NCBI RefSeq assembly: GCF_001653565.1
Contig: NZ_LYPB01000063.1
Location: 62,001 to 126,000, forward strand
Source of the DNA: Paenibacillus oryzisoli
GTDB taxonomy: Bacteria; Bacillota; Bacilli; Paenibacillales; NBRC-103111
Direction: 5' to 3'
DNA length: 64,000 bases
Of the stretch, positions 15,888 through 25,096 are shown piece after piece. Position numbers and translations under genes: made by a program. The notes under the pieces were generated by a model. The model ran no database searches. It saw only the letters and a list, made by a program, of their open reading frames with translations, and was not told where the DNA came from. Numbering within the stretch: position 1 is the stretch's first letter; every line of letters begins with the position of its first letter.

Positions 15888-18148
15888 CTATTGTCTGCCG
15901 AGCTTCTATATTGCCCCGGCGTCATGCCTTCCATTTTCCGAAAATACCGGATAAAGTTTTGTGAATTGTTGTATTGAAGCTTCTCGGCAATTTCTGATAT
16001 TTTCATGCTCGTCTCCGTCAGCCATTTCTTCGCAATCTGCAGCCGATACTGAGCGAGGTATTCTCCAAAGGGCATGCCTACCTCCTTGCGGAAAACATGC
16101 CGAATGTAATCGGGGTGGTAATTAATTCGAAACGCGCACATCTCGATCGTTAATTCCTTATCATACTCTTTATGCACCATGCTAATCATTTCCTCGGAAA
16201 TGCGAATGTACTGTTTGTTTCGCTGCTCCTCTATGAGTCGAATGGATGGTAAAATAATGGATTGCTCAAACCATTCCACAATCTCCGTGGAGGTCTGAAG
16301 CTCGAACAGCCGGTCGAAAAGCGATTTCTCTTCTTCATACAGGGACTGCAGCAGTCCGCCCGATTCCTGCAGGAGCCGGATAAGATCGGTCAAGAGTCCA
16401 ATCATCATCATTTGGTATTCGCGATGCGTCAACTGCACGCTGAACACCTCATGCGAGAACTGTTGCAGTAGTAGGTACGCCTGCTCCCGGTTCGTCAACT
16501 TGATAGCATCGATCAAATCGTTCTTCAGCTTCTCCGGATATTCCGGCAGCTTGCGGTCATTCGGCTGAACATCCGCGATGTACAGAATTGCCTCATGGCC
16601 AAGCTTAATCCGGTAGTTGAGCGCCTCCAGCGCATCCTTGTATGCCCGGCTTGCCCCCTTCACATAAGCAAATGGGCGACTGATGCCAAGACTAACCTTG
16701 ATGTTTAGGAATTTTTTGACCGTATCCTGAATTTCAAGCGCTAATTCGTCGATGAAGCGGACTGCTTCCTCCTGTGTAGGGTGCATGCTTCGAATAAGAT
16801 TAACCTGCGATTGATCCATAAGAATCGGCTTAAGCAACCGGTCCGATGGTTGGACCAGCTCAGTGACAATGTTATTTACGGCAAATAGAAGCAAATCTTT
16901 ATCTTTCTTTTCATACCTGCTCCCCTCGAGCGTGTCGATCTGCACAACGATGACTCGCAAGCTGTTCCAGGTTTCTCCACCGAGGAACAGCTTATCCTCC
17001 ATCTCCTCCTGATGTACCTCCCCCAGAAAGAGTTTCATGATAAAAAAATCTTGCAGTTGATTGCGCTTATACTGCAGCTCATTGCTCAGCTGCTTTTCGC
17101 TAAGAGCATAGGCGCGGAATCTCTCACCGATCAATTGCAGCTCATCTTGGCCATGAAGCGGCTTCGCAGGTCCAGATGAGGCACTGAACAGCTCTTGGTA
17201 AAGCTTTAGAATCGGAACATACATCCTTCTCGTGCCCAATAACGATACCACGACTCCTGCAATTAGGACCAAGGCACATACGAGCAACGTGAACCATTGA
17301 ATCGCTCTGGATTCCCGGTTCATCGCCTCGATCGATACGAAGGTTGCATACGTCCAGCCATTATAGACTGATCTGCTATAAATGAGATTATAACGGCTTC
17401 CGTTCCGTTCGACGGGGAGAATTCCCTCCTGCTGCTTGTCTGCCGCCAGCTGCCGGATATAGGGCTCTTCCGCCTCAGACAAGCCGATCATGGACCGATC
17501 CACGTCCGCAATGATTCGAAAAGACGCATCCAGAATGAACGGCTTCCCTAACTCTGTATCCGCGGTCAAATACTTGCTGATCTCCTCATAGGGAACCTTC
17601 AAGATGACGGCAGCCGGAGGATCAATAGCTGTCAGTGGCAAGGTTTTGATCAAATCGATCGAGTTGTCACTACGGCGCCAGAAAGAGCCACGCTGCTCTC
17701 CCAGCACTTGTATCCGGTCGGGTTCATTTGGTGAAAAACGCTCATAGCCATTATTCGTTGTTTTCCATTGAAAACGGAATTGGATAAACTGGACGTCGCT
17801 GAGGCCCAGATCATAGGTTTTCACCCGGCGGAGTCCTTCCTGCAGCTCCTCGATCATCTGAATGTTGCTGCTGTGCTGCACATTGCTCACATCTGTCGTC
17901 AACAACTTCGAGACCGAAGAGGACGCCGTGAATTGCGTTAGCGCATTGTCGGCGGTACGCAGACTCTGCTCCACTCGCTGGTGCATCTGCTGCAGGATTT
18001 GCAGGGAACCCGAGTTGACCTTTTCTTGAATCGTGTGAGAAGAACGTAAGTATGAAAATCCCCCCACGGTGACGATGGGAAACGTAATGAGGAAGATCGA
18101 GAATACGATCATCTTATGGAAGTATTTTGATTTCGCTGCTGTCTTCAT
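15869..18148 (-). CDS. Membrane-anchored sensor AraC-family regulator (cluster 2)
   Basis: A 759-residue one-component regulator. ATG 18148 (MKTAAKSKYFHKM) is used because GGGAGG lies 11 bases before it; the frame extends to 18226 but no ribosome site is there and that start sits inside the TATAGAC element. First helix about 12-33, extracellular sensor to about 280, second helix about 283-303 (LLVCALVLIAGVVVSLLG). The cytoplasmic QIDTLEGSRYEKKDKD segment precedes the C-terminal double helix-turn-helix, ending TPGQYRSSAD. It is transcribed alone, with its own promoter element and terminator, and lies immediately upstream of the LplB-LplC-SBP genes it probably activates. Confidence 0.88.
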   Translation of the reverse strand: MKTAAKSKYFHKMIVFSIFLITFPIVTVGGFSYLRSSHTIQEKVNSGSLQILQQMHQRVEQSLRTADNALTQFTASSSVSKLLTTDVSNVQHSSNIQMIEELQEGLRRVKTYDLGLSDVQFIQFRFQWKTTNNGYERFSPNEPDRIQVLGEQRGSFWRRSDNSIDLIKTLPLTAIDPPAAVILKVPYEEISKYLTADTELGKPFILDASFRIIADVDRSMIGLSEAEEPYIRQLAADKQQEGILPVERNGSRYNLIYSRSVYNGWTYATFVSIEAMNRESRAIQWFTLLVCALVLIAGVVVSLLGTRRMYVPILKLYQELFSASSGPAKPLHGQDELQLIGERFRAYALSEKQLSNELQYKRNQLQDFFIMKLFLGEVHQEEMEDKLFLGGETWNSLRVIVVQIDTLEGSRYEKKDKDLLLFAVNNIVTELVQPSDRLLKPILMDQSQVNLIRSMHPTQEEAVRFIDELALEIQDTVKKFLNIKVSLGISRPFAYVKGASRAYKDALEALNYRIKLGHEAILYIADVQPNDRKLPEYPEKLKNDLIDAIKLTNREQAYLLLQQFSHEVFSVQLTHREYQMMMIGLLTDLIRLLQESGGLLQSLYEEEKSLFDRLFELQTSTEIVEWFEQSIILPSIRLIEEQRNKQYIRISEEMISMVHKEYDKELTIEMCAFRINYHPDYIRHVFRKEVGMPFGEYLAQYRLQIAKKWLTETSMKISEIAEKLQYNNSQNFIRYFRKMEGMTPGQYRSSADNSAADLP

Positions 18149-18207
18149 GAGTATGTATTCCTCCCAAATGCCGATGAGGTCGTTACGTTCATCGTAGCCA
18201 TTTTCGG

Positions 18208-18226
18208 AGTTACCGTCTATAATCAT
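18208..18226 (-). promoter_or_regulatory. Conserved TATAGAC promoter/operator motif, copy D
   Basis: The minus strand reads ATGATTATAGACGGTAACT, 60-78 bases before the AraC start. Its presence before the regulator itself suggests autoregulation or a shared promoter type. Confidence 0.5.
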
Positions 18227-18264
18227 ATCTGGCTTTTTTGTCGTGAACCAAAGATCCGAGGATT

Positions 18265-18437
18265 TTATACCATTTTGGGACAGCCCCTTACATTTAGTTT
18301 CGTGCGGCTCAAATATTTGGTTACTTTGACAATCATCGTATCACTGGATCTAGCACCCGCATTGTTCACCACGTAGCTACTAATATTCGATACTTTACCT
18401 GCAGCATTCGTTCCTCTGCATAAACGGTGTCATTGTT
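18265..18437 (-). pseudogene. Decayed 3' fragment of a secreted-protein gene
   Basis: Directly after the permease stop, the minus strand encodes, without any start codon, GTNAAGKVSNISSYVVNN then AGARSSDTMIVKVT in one frame, to a TAA at 18265. The phrasing is that of an Ig-like domain at the end of an extracellular enzyme. A preceding NDTVYA in a different frame would join it after a one-base shift. The fragment ends in GGGGCTGTCCCAAA, which resembles an IS terminus, suggesting a deletion scar. Parent gene unknown. Confidence 0.5.
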
Positions 18438-19286
18438 TTATCCCTTCACAGCCGAACTGGAAAACCCTTGGATAATGTACTTCTGACCTAAGAAAAAAAC
18501 AATCAAAAGCGGAACCACCCCTGCCGTCGCCGCAGCCATCATCAAGTTGTAATCTACGCCAGCCTCCAACATAAAGTTCTGCATGCCGATAGGCACTGTA
18601 TACAGCTTCTTATCAATTAGAAAGATCAGCGCATTCTCATAATCGTTCCAGTTCCAAGTAAAGTCAATAATTGCGAAAGTAGCCAGCACTGGCTTTGAAA
18701 GCGGCAGAAACATCCGGATAAAGATACGGATATGCCCCGCTCCGTCGATTAAAGCCGCTTCGGAGATCTCTTGCGGGATCGTGAGAAAAAACTGGCGAAT
18801 CATGAATACACCGAATACGGAAAACAAGCCCGGTAGGATCAACGCCCAGTGGGTGTTATAGATATGCATCCAATCAAACATGATAAATTTAGGAACGAAC
18901 AGCACCTGCTGTGGGATCATCATGAGACATAGATATAAGAAGAATATCCCGTTCCGGCCTTTAAACTCAATTTTGCTGAATCCGTAGGCCGCCAGTGCCG
19001 CCAAAAGAGGAGCTAGTATCATAAGCGTAACGGAAATTTTGAGTGAATTTAGATAAAACATGAGAAATCCGTCACCAGTCGTCCAAACTTTAATGTGGTT
19101 TGTTAAGACCGGATTCAGAGGAATCCATTGGATCGGATAGGTGAAGACATCCTTCGGCTTCTTGAACGAGGTACTGATCATCCACAACATCGGTGATAAT
19201 AACAGCAGGCTTAGAAAAGCCATTATGATGGTGTTTAGTCCCTTAGCGACTCGATTTCGGAGTGTCCGGCTAACACTTGCATTCAT
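18438..19286 (-). CDS. Carbohydrate ABC permease, MalG/AraQ type (cluster 3)
   Basis: A 282-residue permease. The ATG at 19286 is preferred to the one at 19292 because GAGGGAG is 8 bases before the former but abuts the latter. The EAA loop reads SEAALIDGAGHIRIFIRMF with FLPLSKP after it, and the C-terminus YIIQGFSSSAVKG is the common MalG-like ending. It is the last gene of the SBP-MalF-MalG set, 19 bases after MalF. No terminator follows before the decayed fragment at 18265-18437, suggesting the operon once went further. Confidence 0.9.
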   Translation of the reverse strand: MNASVSRTLRNRVAKGLNTIIMAFLSLLLLSPMLWMISTSFKKPKDVFTYPIQWIPLNPVLTNHIKVWTTGDGFLMFYLNSLKISVTLMILAPLLAALAAYGFSKIEFKGRNGIFFLYLCLMMIPQQVLFVPKFIMFDWMHIYNTHWALILPGLFSVFGVFMIRQFFLTIPQEISEAALIDGAGHIRIFIRMFLPLSKPVLATFAIIDFTWNWNDYENALIFLIDKKLYTVPIGMQNFMLEAGVDYNLMMAAATAGVVPLLIVFFLGQKYIIQGFSSSAVKG

Positions 19287-19305
19287 GAGCATGCTCCCTC
19301 TTTGA

Positions 19306-20184
19306 TTAATAGTGAACCCATCGTTTCTGTCCCCACCACTGGAGAAGTGAAATGAGTAAAATTAGTAGAAACATCGTCCATGATATCGTTGATGCAAAGC
19401 CCATTTCATAGAAACTAAAGGCTTTCTTATAGGCATAGATCGAGAACACGGTTGTGCTGTTTGCCGGGCCGCCTTGTGTGATCGCATAGATCATGCCAAA
19501 ACCTTTTACAGCACCTACAAATCCAGTAATAAGCAGAAAGAACGTAGTCGGACTAACAAGGGGCAAGATGATCTTGAAGACCATATGATTCGCCTTAGCA
19601 CCATCCATCCGAGCTGCCTCCAACAGTTCAGTTGAAATATCTTGCAGCGCCGCCAAATAAATGATCATATTGTAGCCGATACCTCCTACGGTTAACATAA
19701 TGAGCACGGCAACCATAGCTGAGTCTGGCGAAGAGAACCAACGGGGCACATTCGTGACACCAAGTGAGTGCAGGAACGCATTAATCGGCCCATCGCTCGG
19801 CTGGAAGAGCACCATCCAAACGAAAGCGATCGCAATGCCGCTAGTAAAGTAAGGAGCGAAGAAGAACGCTCGCAGTGTCTTAGTCAAATACACCCGATTG
19901 TTGAGCATGATCGCAATCAGAAAGCCGAAACACACCGCGACAGGTACGGGAAGCAAAACCAGCATGGTATTTTTGATAGAAATCCAAAACAACTCTTCCT
20001 TTACCATCCTGCGAAAATTGTCTAAGCCAACAAACTGTGGTCCTTTGCCGCTGGAGAACACCCAATCCGTAAACATTAAATAAAACGAGAATACGGCTGG
20101 AATAAGAAGAAATATGGTCATTCCAATTACATTTGGGGCTATGAATACATACCCCAGCATGCGCTGCCGCTTCATCCAACTCAT
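19306..20184 (-). CDS. Carbohydrate ABC permease, MalF/UgpA type (cluster 3)
   Basis: A 292-residue permease. Start ATG 20184 (MSWMKRQRMLGYVF) has AAGAGGGTGATCCC before it; the longer frame to 20259 lacks a site and would begin one base after the SBP stop. The first helix is FIAPNVIGMTIFLLIPAVF; the EAA loop is LEAARMDGAKANHMVFKII, followed by LPLVSP. It pairs with the MalG-type protein downstream. Its 75-base gap to the SBP gene holds no hairpin. Confidence 0.9.
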   Translation of the reverse strand: MSWMKRQRMLGYVFIAPNVIGMTIFLLIPAVFSFYLMFTDWVFSSGKGPQFVGLDNFRRMVKEELFWISIKNTMLVLLPVPVAVCFGFLIAIMLNNRVYLTKTLRAFFFAPYFTSGIAIAFVWMVLFQPSDGPINAFLHSLGVTNVPRWFSSPDSAMVAVLIMLTVGGIGYNMIIYLAALQDISTELLEAARMDGAKANHMVFKIILPLVSPTTFFLLITGFVGAVKGFGMIYAITQGGPANSTTVFSIYAYKKAFSFYEMGFASTISWTMFLLILLISLLQWWGQKRWVHY

Positions 20185-20259
20185 GGGATCACCCTCTTTC
20201 AAGGAATAGAAAAGGGAAGCCCGGAGCAAGCCCCTAACTTCCCCTATCCCTATCTTCAA

Positions 20260-21606
20260 TTATTTTTTCGCTGCTTTTAAGTTGTCATTATGAATGCGTG
20301 CGAGTTCCTTAGAACCCTCTTCAGGTGTTATTTTCTGTGTGAACACTTTATCGTACACGGGTTGGAAGTCCGAGGAGGTCTTCGCATCAAGCTGCGTCAA
20401 AGATAGAGGGAGATTACCGAACATCACCCTTTTCACCGATTCAAGATCGTAGGTGTCTTCCACCCCTTCGAACATCGCCTTAACGGCTGCATCCGCCTTG
20501 AAATCCTTTGAAGAAGGTACACGTCCACCCTTGGCTAGGGGAAGCATGCCCTCGTCCGCATACCATTTGATGAACTGCCAGGCTTCATCTTTATATTTTG
20601 ACTTCGAATTGATCGTCAGTACGTCGCCCAGACCACCGTTGTACATATAGTCCGTTTGATCCTTGGTAACCGAAGGCGCTGGAGCAGCGGCTACCTTGAA
20701 CTTCCGCGGGAAATCTTTGAGATTATTGGTTGTCCGGAAAATCTGCTCTGTCGAGAACAACATCGCCGTCTCGCCCTTCACGAACATTTGATCCAGTGCC
20801 GGCTTGGATGTAATTTGCTCCGTATGCGGCATTATGGTCTTATCTTTGAACATCATATCCGAGTATACTTGGAGCGTCTTTACCGTAAACGGATTATCGA
20901 ACGCCGAGGTGTTGTCCGGCTTCGTCATCAGCAGGCTTTGTTTCATAAGCGATCCGTTGATAGGTACTGTAAAGTAATAATCGCTCTCCGCAACCCCCCA
21001 TACCTTGTCACCCCTCAACTTGTTCGCATAATCCCTCATATCGTCCAGGCTCCAATTGGTCGGTACCGGAAGCCCCTTTGCATCCAGCATGTCCTTGTTC
21101 AACCAAACGAAGGAAAGGCCTTTTTTGGTGGGTACGCCATAGTATTTACCATCCTTCTTCCAAATGGCGGCACCTGAACCCATCTTGTCATCAATGTTAT
21201 AGTCTTTGAAGGTACTCAGATCGAGCGCGTTTCCAGCCATGACCCTCTTTTCTAACGTATTGAAGGCATAATTCATGTACATGTCTACCTGTTGTCCGGA
21301 AACGAGTGCCGTATCCAACTTTAAGTTACCCGCGTCGTCATTCACGAATCGTACATACTCAACTTGAATCTCCGGATGCAATTTGTTCCAGTTATCTACT
21401 GCAGCCTGAGGACCGCTTTCTGCTGGCACAGCTCCCCACATGGTAAGCTTCACTGGATCTTTCTTTGGCGCCGTGGTCGCTGCCGTGGAGCTCGTGGAAG
21501 GCGTTTGTACATTCTCCGCTGTTTGACTGCCGCAGCCGGTAATCAGCACGGATGCAACCGTAACTAAGGTAATCATTCCTGCATACATTGAGTTCTTTTT
21601 CTTCAT
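20260..21606 (-). CDS. Sugar-binding lipoprotein, MalE-like CUT1 (cluster 3)
   Basis: A 448-residue lipoprotein with lipobox LITGC (about 21-25). It belongs to the smaller UgpB/MalE-like group rather than the LplA group of clusters 1 and 2: DPVKLTMWG near residue 51 starts the first lobe and the C-terminus has AWQFIKWYADEG. It delivers an oligosaccharide to the MalF/MalG channel. GAGGAGGTCC lies before the ATG. Its own promoter element (21655-21674) stands in the 97-base gap after the response regulator. Confidence 0.9.
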   Translation of the reverse strand: MKKKNSMYAGMITLVTVASVLITGCGSQTAENVQTPSTSSTAATTAPKKDPVKLTMWGAVPAESGPQAAVDNWNKLHPEIQVEYVRFVNDDAGNLKLDTALVSGQQVDMYMNYAFNTLEKRVMAGNALDLSTFKDYNIDDKMGSGAAIWKKDGKYYGVPTKKGLSFVWLNKDMLDAKGLPVPTNWSLDDMRDYANKLRGDKVWGVAESDYYFTVPINGSLMKQSLLMTKPDNTSAFDNPFTVKTLQVYSDMMFKDKTIMPHTEQITSKPALDQMFVKGETAMLFSTEQIFRTTNNLKDFPRKFKVAAAPAPSVTKDQTDYMYNGGLGDVLTINSKSKYKDEAWQFIKWYADEGMLPLAKGGRVPSSKDFKADAAVKAMFEGVEDTYDLESVKRVMFGNLPLSLTQLDAKTSSDFQPVYDKVFTQKITPEEGSKELARIHNDNLKAAKK

Positions 21607-21654
21607 GCTTGGACCTCCTCGTGAATAATAGGACTACAATCAACTTCCTCTATT

Positions 21655-21674
21655 CACACTATACCAGTGGGCTC
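21655..21674 (-). promoter_or_regulatory. Conserved extended -10 element before cluster 3 SBP
   Basis: The minus strand reads GAGCCCACTGGTATAGTGTG, containing an extended -10 (TGGTATAGT) 50 bases from the SBP start. It matches the element before the giant glycosidase gene (29657-29676) at 15 of 20 bases without gaps, so both probably respond to the YesM/YesN pair between them. Confidence 0.55.
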
Positions 21675-21703
21675 GATTCCTTCTAAGAGTCAAAACTTAC
21701 GAG

Positions 21704-23161
21704 TTAATATGACAAATCCGAGATTACCTTCGCCTTCCGGTAGGCGCTTGGTGTTTGTCCAACTTCACGCTTAAATAGCTTGATAAAATAGGCATCATCG
21801 GTAAATCCCGTTTGATCGGCTATTTCCGCTACACTCCACTCCGAGTAATGCAGCAGCTGCTTCGCATGGCCAATTCGAATGTTCTGAAGGAAGGAGACTG
21901 GTGTCTGTCCCGTCTTTCTTCGGAACAGTGTACTCAGGTAATCAACGTTCATCGAAGCCAGCTTGGCCAGATCTTTAACCGATATATTTTCCCGAAAATG
22001 CTCAAGCATATAGCGTATCACCCGATTGACATCGGGATGATCCGTGTAAAGTCCTGCCTCTTCGTTCATCTTCCGAATACACGCTGTAACCCAATGTTTC
22101 ATCGCTTGCAGCAACTCGTGATGGCTCCGCTCTCCAAGTACTAGCTCCTTGGGTACTTCACGACCTCTTGCAAGCATCACGATCATCTCTGCGAGACGAA
22201 TGGCAGCCTGCTTGACTTCCATGTGGCTATATCCAGCAATAGCCATTCCTCGCCAGATCGCATCCATGAGCTCGATGCACTTCGTCTCATGGCGCTCTTC
22301 GAAGCAGAGCATAAATTCCGCTTCCAGCTCACGCTCGGCAAGATAGGAACCTCTCTCTTGACCATAACTATCCCCGTACCAGAACCCATCCAACTGCTTG
22401 AGTGCAAGTTCCCATGTGTCCGACAGTGTGAGAAGATTGCCCCCGGTGACTATCCCAACAGGATATTCTCCCATCATGAAAGTCGTTACCAGTCCCTTGT
22501 CTTCTCTCATACTCCAGCAGAAGAATGCGGTCTCCCCTGCTTCCGTAAACGGATGAATCAACATATACTGTTCGCTTGGGGCGATTCCCATGTCCACGAG
22601 CTGGTCCCATGTTATGGTCTCTGAACCGCTTAAAACCGTATAGACAGTAAGAGAAAGCGAATGAATAGCATCAGGCAGTGCAAGGGATTTTCCTGTCGGC
22701 TCGGACATGCCTCCATGCCTCCACTTTTCTGCCCAAGCTTGATAGTACATCTGATAAAGCGATTCTCCCTTACGCTGCAGCTCATTCAGAAGCTCGCCCT
22801 TGATCCGGGACAAGTTATCTATTATTATTTCGTCACTGAGCGATAATTTTAGCAAATAATTAGTGGCACCATACTGCAGCGCATCTCGGGCATAATTGAA
22901 ATCGCTCATCGCAGTCAGCATAAGAAATCGACTCGGTATCCCATCCTCCCGAACCTGTCTGAGCAGCTCGATACCGTCCATGCCGGGCATGACAATATCA
23001 CAGATGACGACATCAGGTTTAAGCTTACGGATATCGGCTAGTGCATCCTTCCCCGTCCCGGCTTCTCCAACAACGTGAAACCCGTGCTTCTCCCACGCTA
23101 GAATTTCGCGAATCGCCTGACGCACGAATACTTCGTCTTCAACTAGGTAGACTGTCCACAT
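21704..23161 (-). CDS. YesN-type response regulator with AraC output (cluster 3)
   Basis: A 485-residue regulator. The N-terminal receiver (1-120) has acidic residues in VEDE, phospho-acceptor Asp about 55 (VVICDIVMPGMDG), Thr in LTAMS and Lys in YLLKLS. A middle region of some 240 residues is not recognisable. The C-terminal AraC double helix-turn-helix (about 385-480) contains FRENISVKDLAKLASM and TPSAYRKAK. It overlaps the end of the kinase gene by 23 bases, with GGAGGGGACAACC before its ATG, so translation is coupled. Confidence 0.9.
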   Translation of the reverse strand: MWTVYLVEDEVFVRQAIREILAWEKHGFHVVGEAGTGKDALADIRKLKPDVVICDIVMPGMDGIELLRQVREDGIPSRFLMLTAMSDFNYARDALQYGATNYLLKLSLSDEIIIDNLSRIKGELLNELQRKGESLYQMYYQAWAEKWRHGGMSEPTGKSLALPDAIHSLSLTVYTVLSGSETITWDQLVDMGIAPSEQYMLIHPFTEAGETAFFCWSMREDKGLVTTFMMGEYPVGIVTGGNLLTLSDTWELALKQLDGFWYGDSYGQERGSYLAERELEAEFMLCFEERHETKCIELMDAIWRGMAIAGYSHMEVKQAAIRLAEMIVMLARGREVPKELVLGERSHHELLQAMKHWVTACIRKMNEEAGLYTDHPDVNRVIRYMLEHFRENISVKDLAKLASMNVDYLSTLFRRKTGQTPVSFLQNIRIGHAKQLLHYSEWSVAEIADQTGFTDDAYFIKLFKREVGQTPSAYRKAKVISDLSY

Positions 23162-24938
23162 GGTTGTCCCCTCCCTCCGTAAATGGCGTTGATACCAATA
23201 AAGCCGTTGTTATTCTTGCAAGCGTCCCACTCGCAATGAAAACAAATTCTAAGATGGCATCGTCCTTGTATAGAAGCTGGAGTCTTTCCTTTACATTACT
23301 GATGCCGATGCCCTCGCGACTCCTCCGCTTACGCTTCTTGGACGCTTCTTCCAAACCAATTCCGTTATCTTCTACTTCAAGTATAAGTTTTCCGCCTTCC
23401 GCCTTAGCGCGTATGATGATTGTCCCTCGCTGCTCCTCCGAATCGAAGCCATGGACAATGGCATTTTCCACAAGTGGCTGCAAGCTAAGTTTTGGAACAA
23501 GTGCATAAGTAACCGATTCATCCACCTCATAGAGCATTGTAAATCTACTCTGGTAGCGTAACTTTTGAATGGATTCATAGGCTTTCAGCAGCCTAATTTC
23601 TTCATGAAGAGGCAGCAACTCAAGTTCCGAATTGAGGCTTGCCTCCAGCAACCCGCCAAGTGCGATGCAAATGTCGACGATGGGGGTTTGTTTCTCCTTG
23701 CGCGCCATCCACTTCAACATATTAAGTGTATTGAGCAGAAAATGCGGATTCATCTGCGTAAGGAGCATCTGAAATCGGACGGCTTGTTTCTGCCGCTCCT
23801 CTTCTTTCAGACGCTGAATCAGCGCTCCAATGTCATTGATCATCCGATTAAAACTGGAGCCTAGCGAAGCAATTTCTCTCGTTTGACTCATCTTGACATC
23901 GAGTCTCACGTTCAACTTCTTCTCAGACGCTTCTTCCATTTTCTTCTGTAGTAGGGAGAGTGGACGTGTTACGCGCGATGCAATCAAGAAAATAACCGCT
24001 ACGAATACGACCACCAACAGCCCTAGAATCAGGAAAAAGCGGATGCGAAGCCGGGTCAACTCCGACCATAAATCATCGAGCGATATGCGACTGACGACAT
24101 ACCAATCCAGCTTATCCAGATAACTGTAGGTGACAAGCGATGCAGTCGAAGCATCCCGATATGAGCCGGAATGTTGTGCCTCTTCTATTACCTGTTCAAT
24201 GATGTTACTGCCGATGCTGGCACCGCTGCTCCTAAGAACGGACTCACCTTTGCCGGTGAAAACAGTGATTTCTTGGTTTGCGGCAATATTCTTCACCGTA
24301 CTGTCGAACCACTCCTGCGCATCAATGCTGATTCTTGCTAACCCATAATTTCCCCGGCGCTGATCCTGCAGCAGAATATATAAACTTAAAAGCTTGCTTT
24401 CACGGTAATTGTTGAGATCGCTCGGATCGCTTGCCACCCACTCATAGGACTGGGGAGAACGCTCCAATCTGCTCTTCCATTTTTGAAACTCGTCGATGGA
24501 GTTGGTTAACTGGCCATTTGGCGAATACGATGTGTACACATTCCCTTCGTGATCAATCAGCTTGAAATAAAGTTCCGTCTGGTGAAAAAAGAAGCTGTTA
24601 TTAATGCCTGACATTTTGCTTTCAATTAAGCGCTTTCGCTCAATAGGGTCGTAGTTCTCCGGACTATCCATTACCTTAATTAAGCCCTCATCCTGACTAA
24701 GCATTGTGTGTGTTTTATAGGCGAATGCCATCATATCCGTTAAAGATGTATGTACCTGCTGCATCCGCTCGGACATACGGGCTGTCAAGTCATCCTGACG
24801 AATTGACTCGAAGTTTCGAAATAACGAGTAGACAGCAAGACACAAGGGAAGTAGCAACAACGCTACGAACGTAACAATGAGACGATATTTTAACGTTAAA
24901 GGAAACCATGCCCGCCTTTTCTTTTGCCATTTGCTCAT
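23139..24938 (-). CDS. YesM/LytS-type sensor histidine kinase (cluster 3)
   Basis: A 599-residue membrane kinase. ATG 24938 (MSKWQKKRRAW) is preceded by AAAAGGAGGCAGGACG and is preferred to the frame's 24968 start. First helix about 19-38, extracellular Cache-like sensor to about 280, second helix about 290-312, HAMP about 315-365, His_kinase block with phospho-acceptor in QMNPHFLLNTLNML, and an ATPase domain with N-box LQPLVENAIVHG and VEDNGIGL. It should phosphorylate the regulator encoded next. It follows the giant glycosidase gene, from which a strong hairpin separates it. Confidence 0.9.
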   Translation of the reverse strand: MSKWQKKRRAWFPLTLKYRLIVTFVALLLLPLCLAVYSLFRNFESIRQDDLTARMSERMQQVHTSLTDMMAFAYKTHTMLSQDEGLIKVMDSPENYDPIERKRLIESKMSGINNSFFFHQTELYFKLIDHEGNVYTSYSPNGQLTNSIDEFQKWKSRLERSPQSYEWVASDPSDLNNYRESKLLSLYILLQDQRRGNYGLARISIDAQEWFDSTVKNIAANQEITVFTGKGESVLRSSGASIGSNIIEQVIEEAQHSGSYRDASTASLVTYSYLDKLDWYVVSRISLDDLWSELTRLRIRFFLILGLLVVVFVAVIFLIASRVTRPLSLLQKKMEEASEKKLNVRLDVKMSQTREIASLGSSFNRMINDIGALIQRLKEEERQKQAVRFQMLLTQMNPHFLLNTLNMLKWMARKEKQTPIVDICIALGGLLEASLNSELELLPLHEEIRLLKAYESIQKLRYQSRFTMLYEVDESVTYALVPKLSLQPLVENAIVHGFDSEEQRGTIIIRAKAEGGKLILEVEDNGIGLEEASKKRKRRSREGIGISNVKERLQLLYKDDAILEFVFIASGTLARITTALLVSTPFTEGGDNHVDSLPS

Positions 24939-25033
24939 CGTCCTGCCTCCTTTTCTTACCGTTTCCATTCAAAGGTTGGCTTCATCGTAGCATGGGAGAA
25001 TAGAGCTGTACAGCAAGATCTAACGAAGATACA

Positions 25034-25066
25034 CCACTTGCCTGCCGGGATCCGGCAGGCAAGTGG
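25034..25066 (-). terminator. Perfect 15-bp hairpin after the giant glycosidase gene
   Basis: CCACTTGCCTGCCGG (25034-25048) and CCGGCAGGCAAGTGG (25052-25066) form a perfect stem with a 3-base loop, 31 bases past the stop. The minus strand lacks a T-run after it, so it may stop transcription only partly and reduce kinase expression relative to the enzyme. Confidence 0.6.
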
Positions 25067-25096
25067 GCGTGTTATTTTCTTCTTAATTCTGCAGTC

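Noticed and set aside
18273-18288. An insertion sequence end (GGGACAGCCCC)
   Set aside because: No second end, target duplication or transposase fragment was found, so it is only mentioned as a possible scar.
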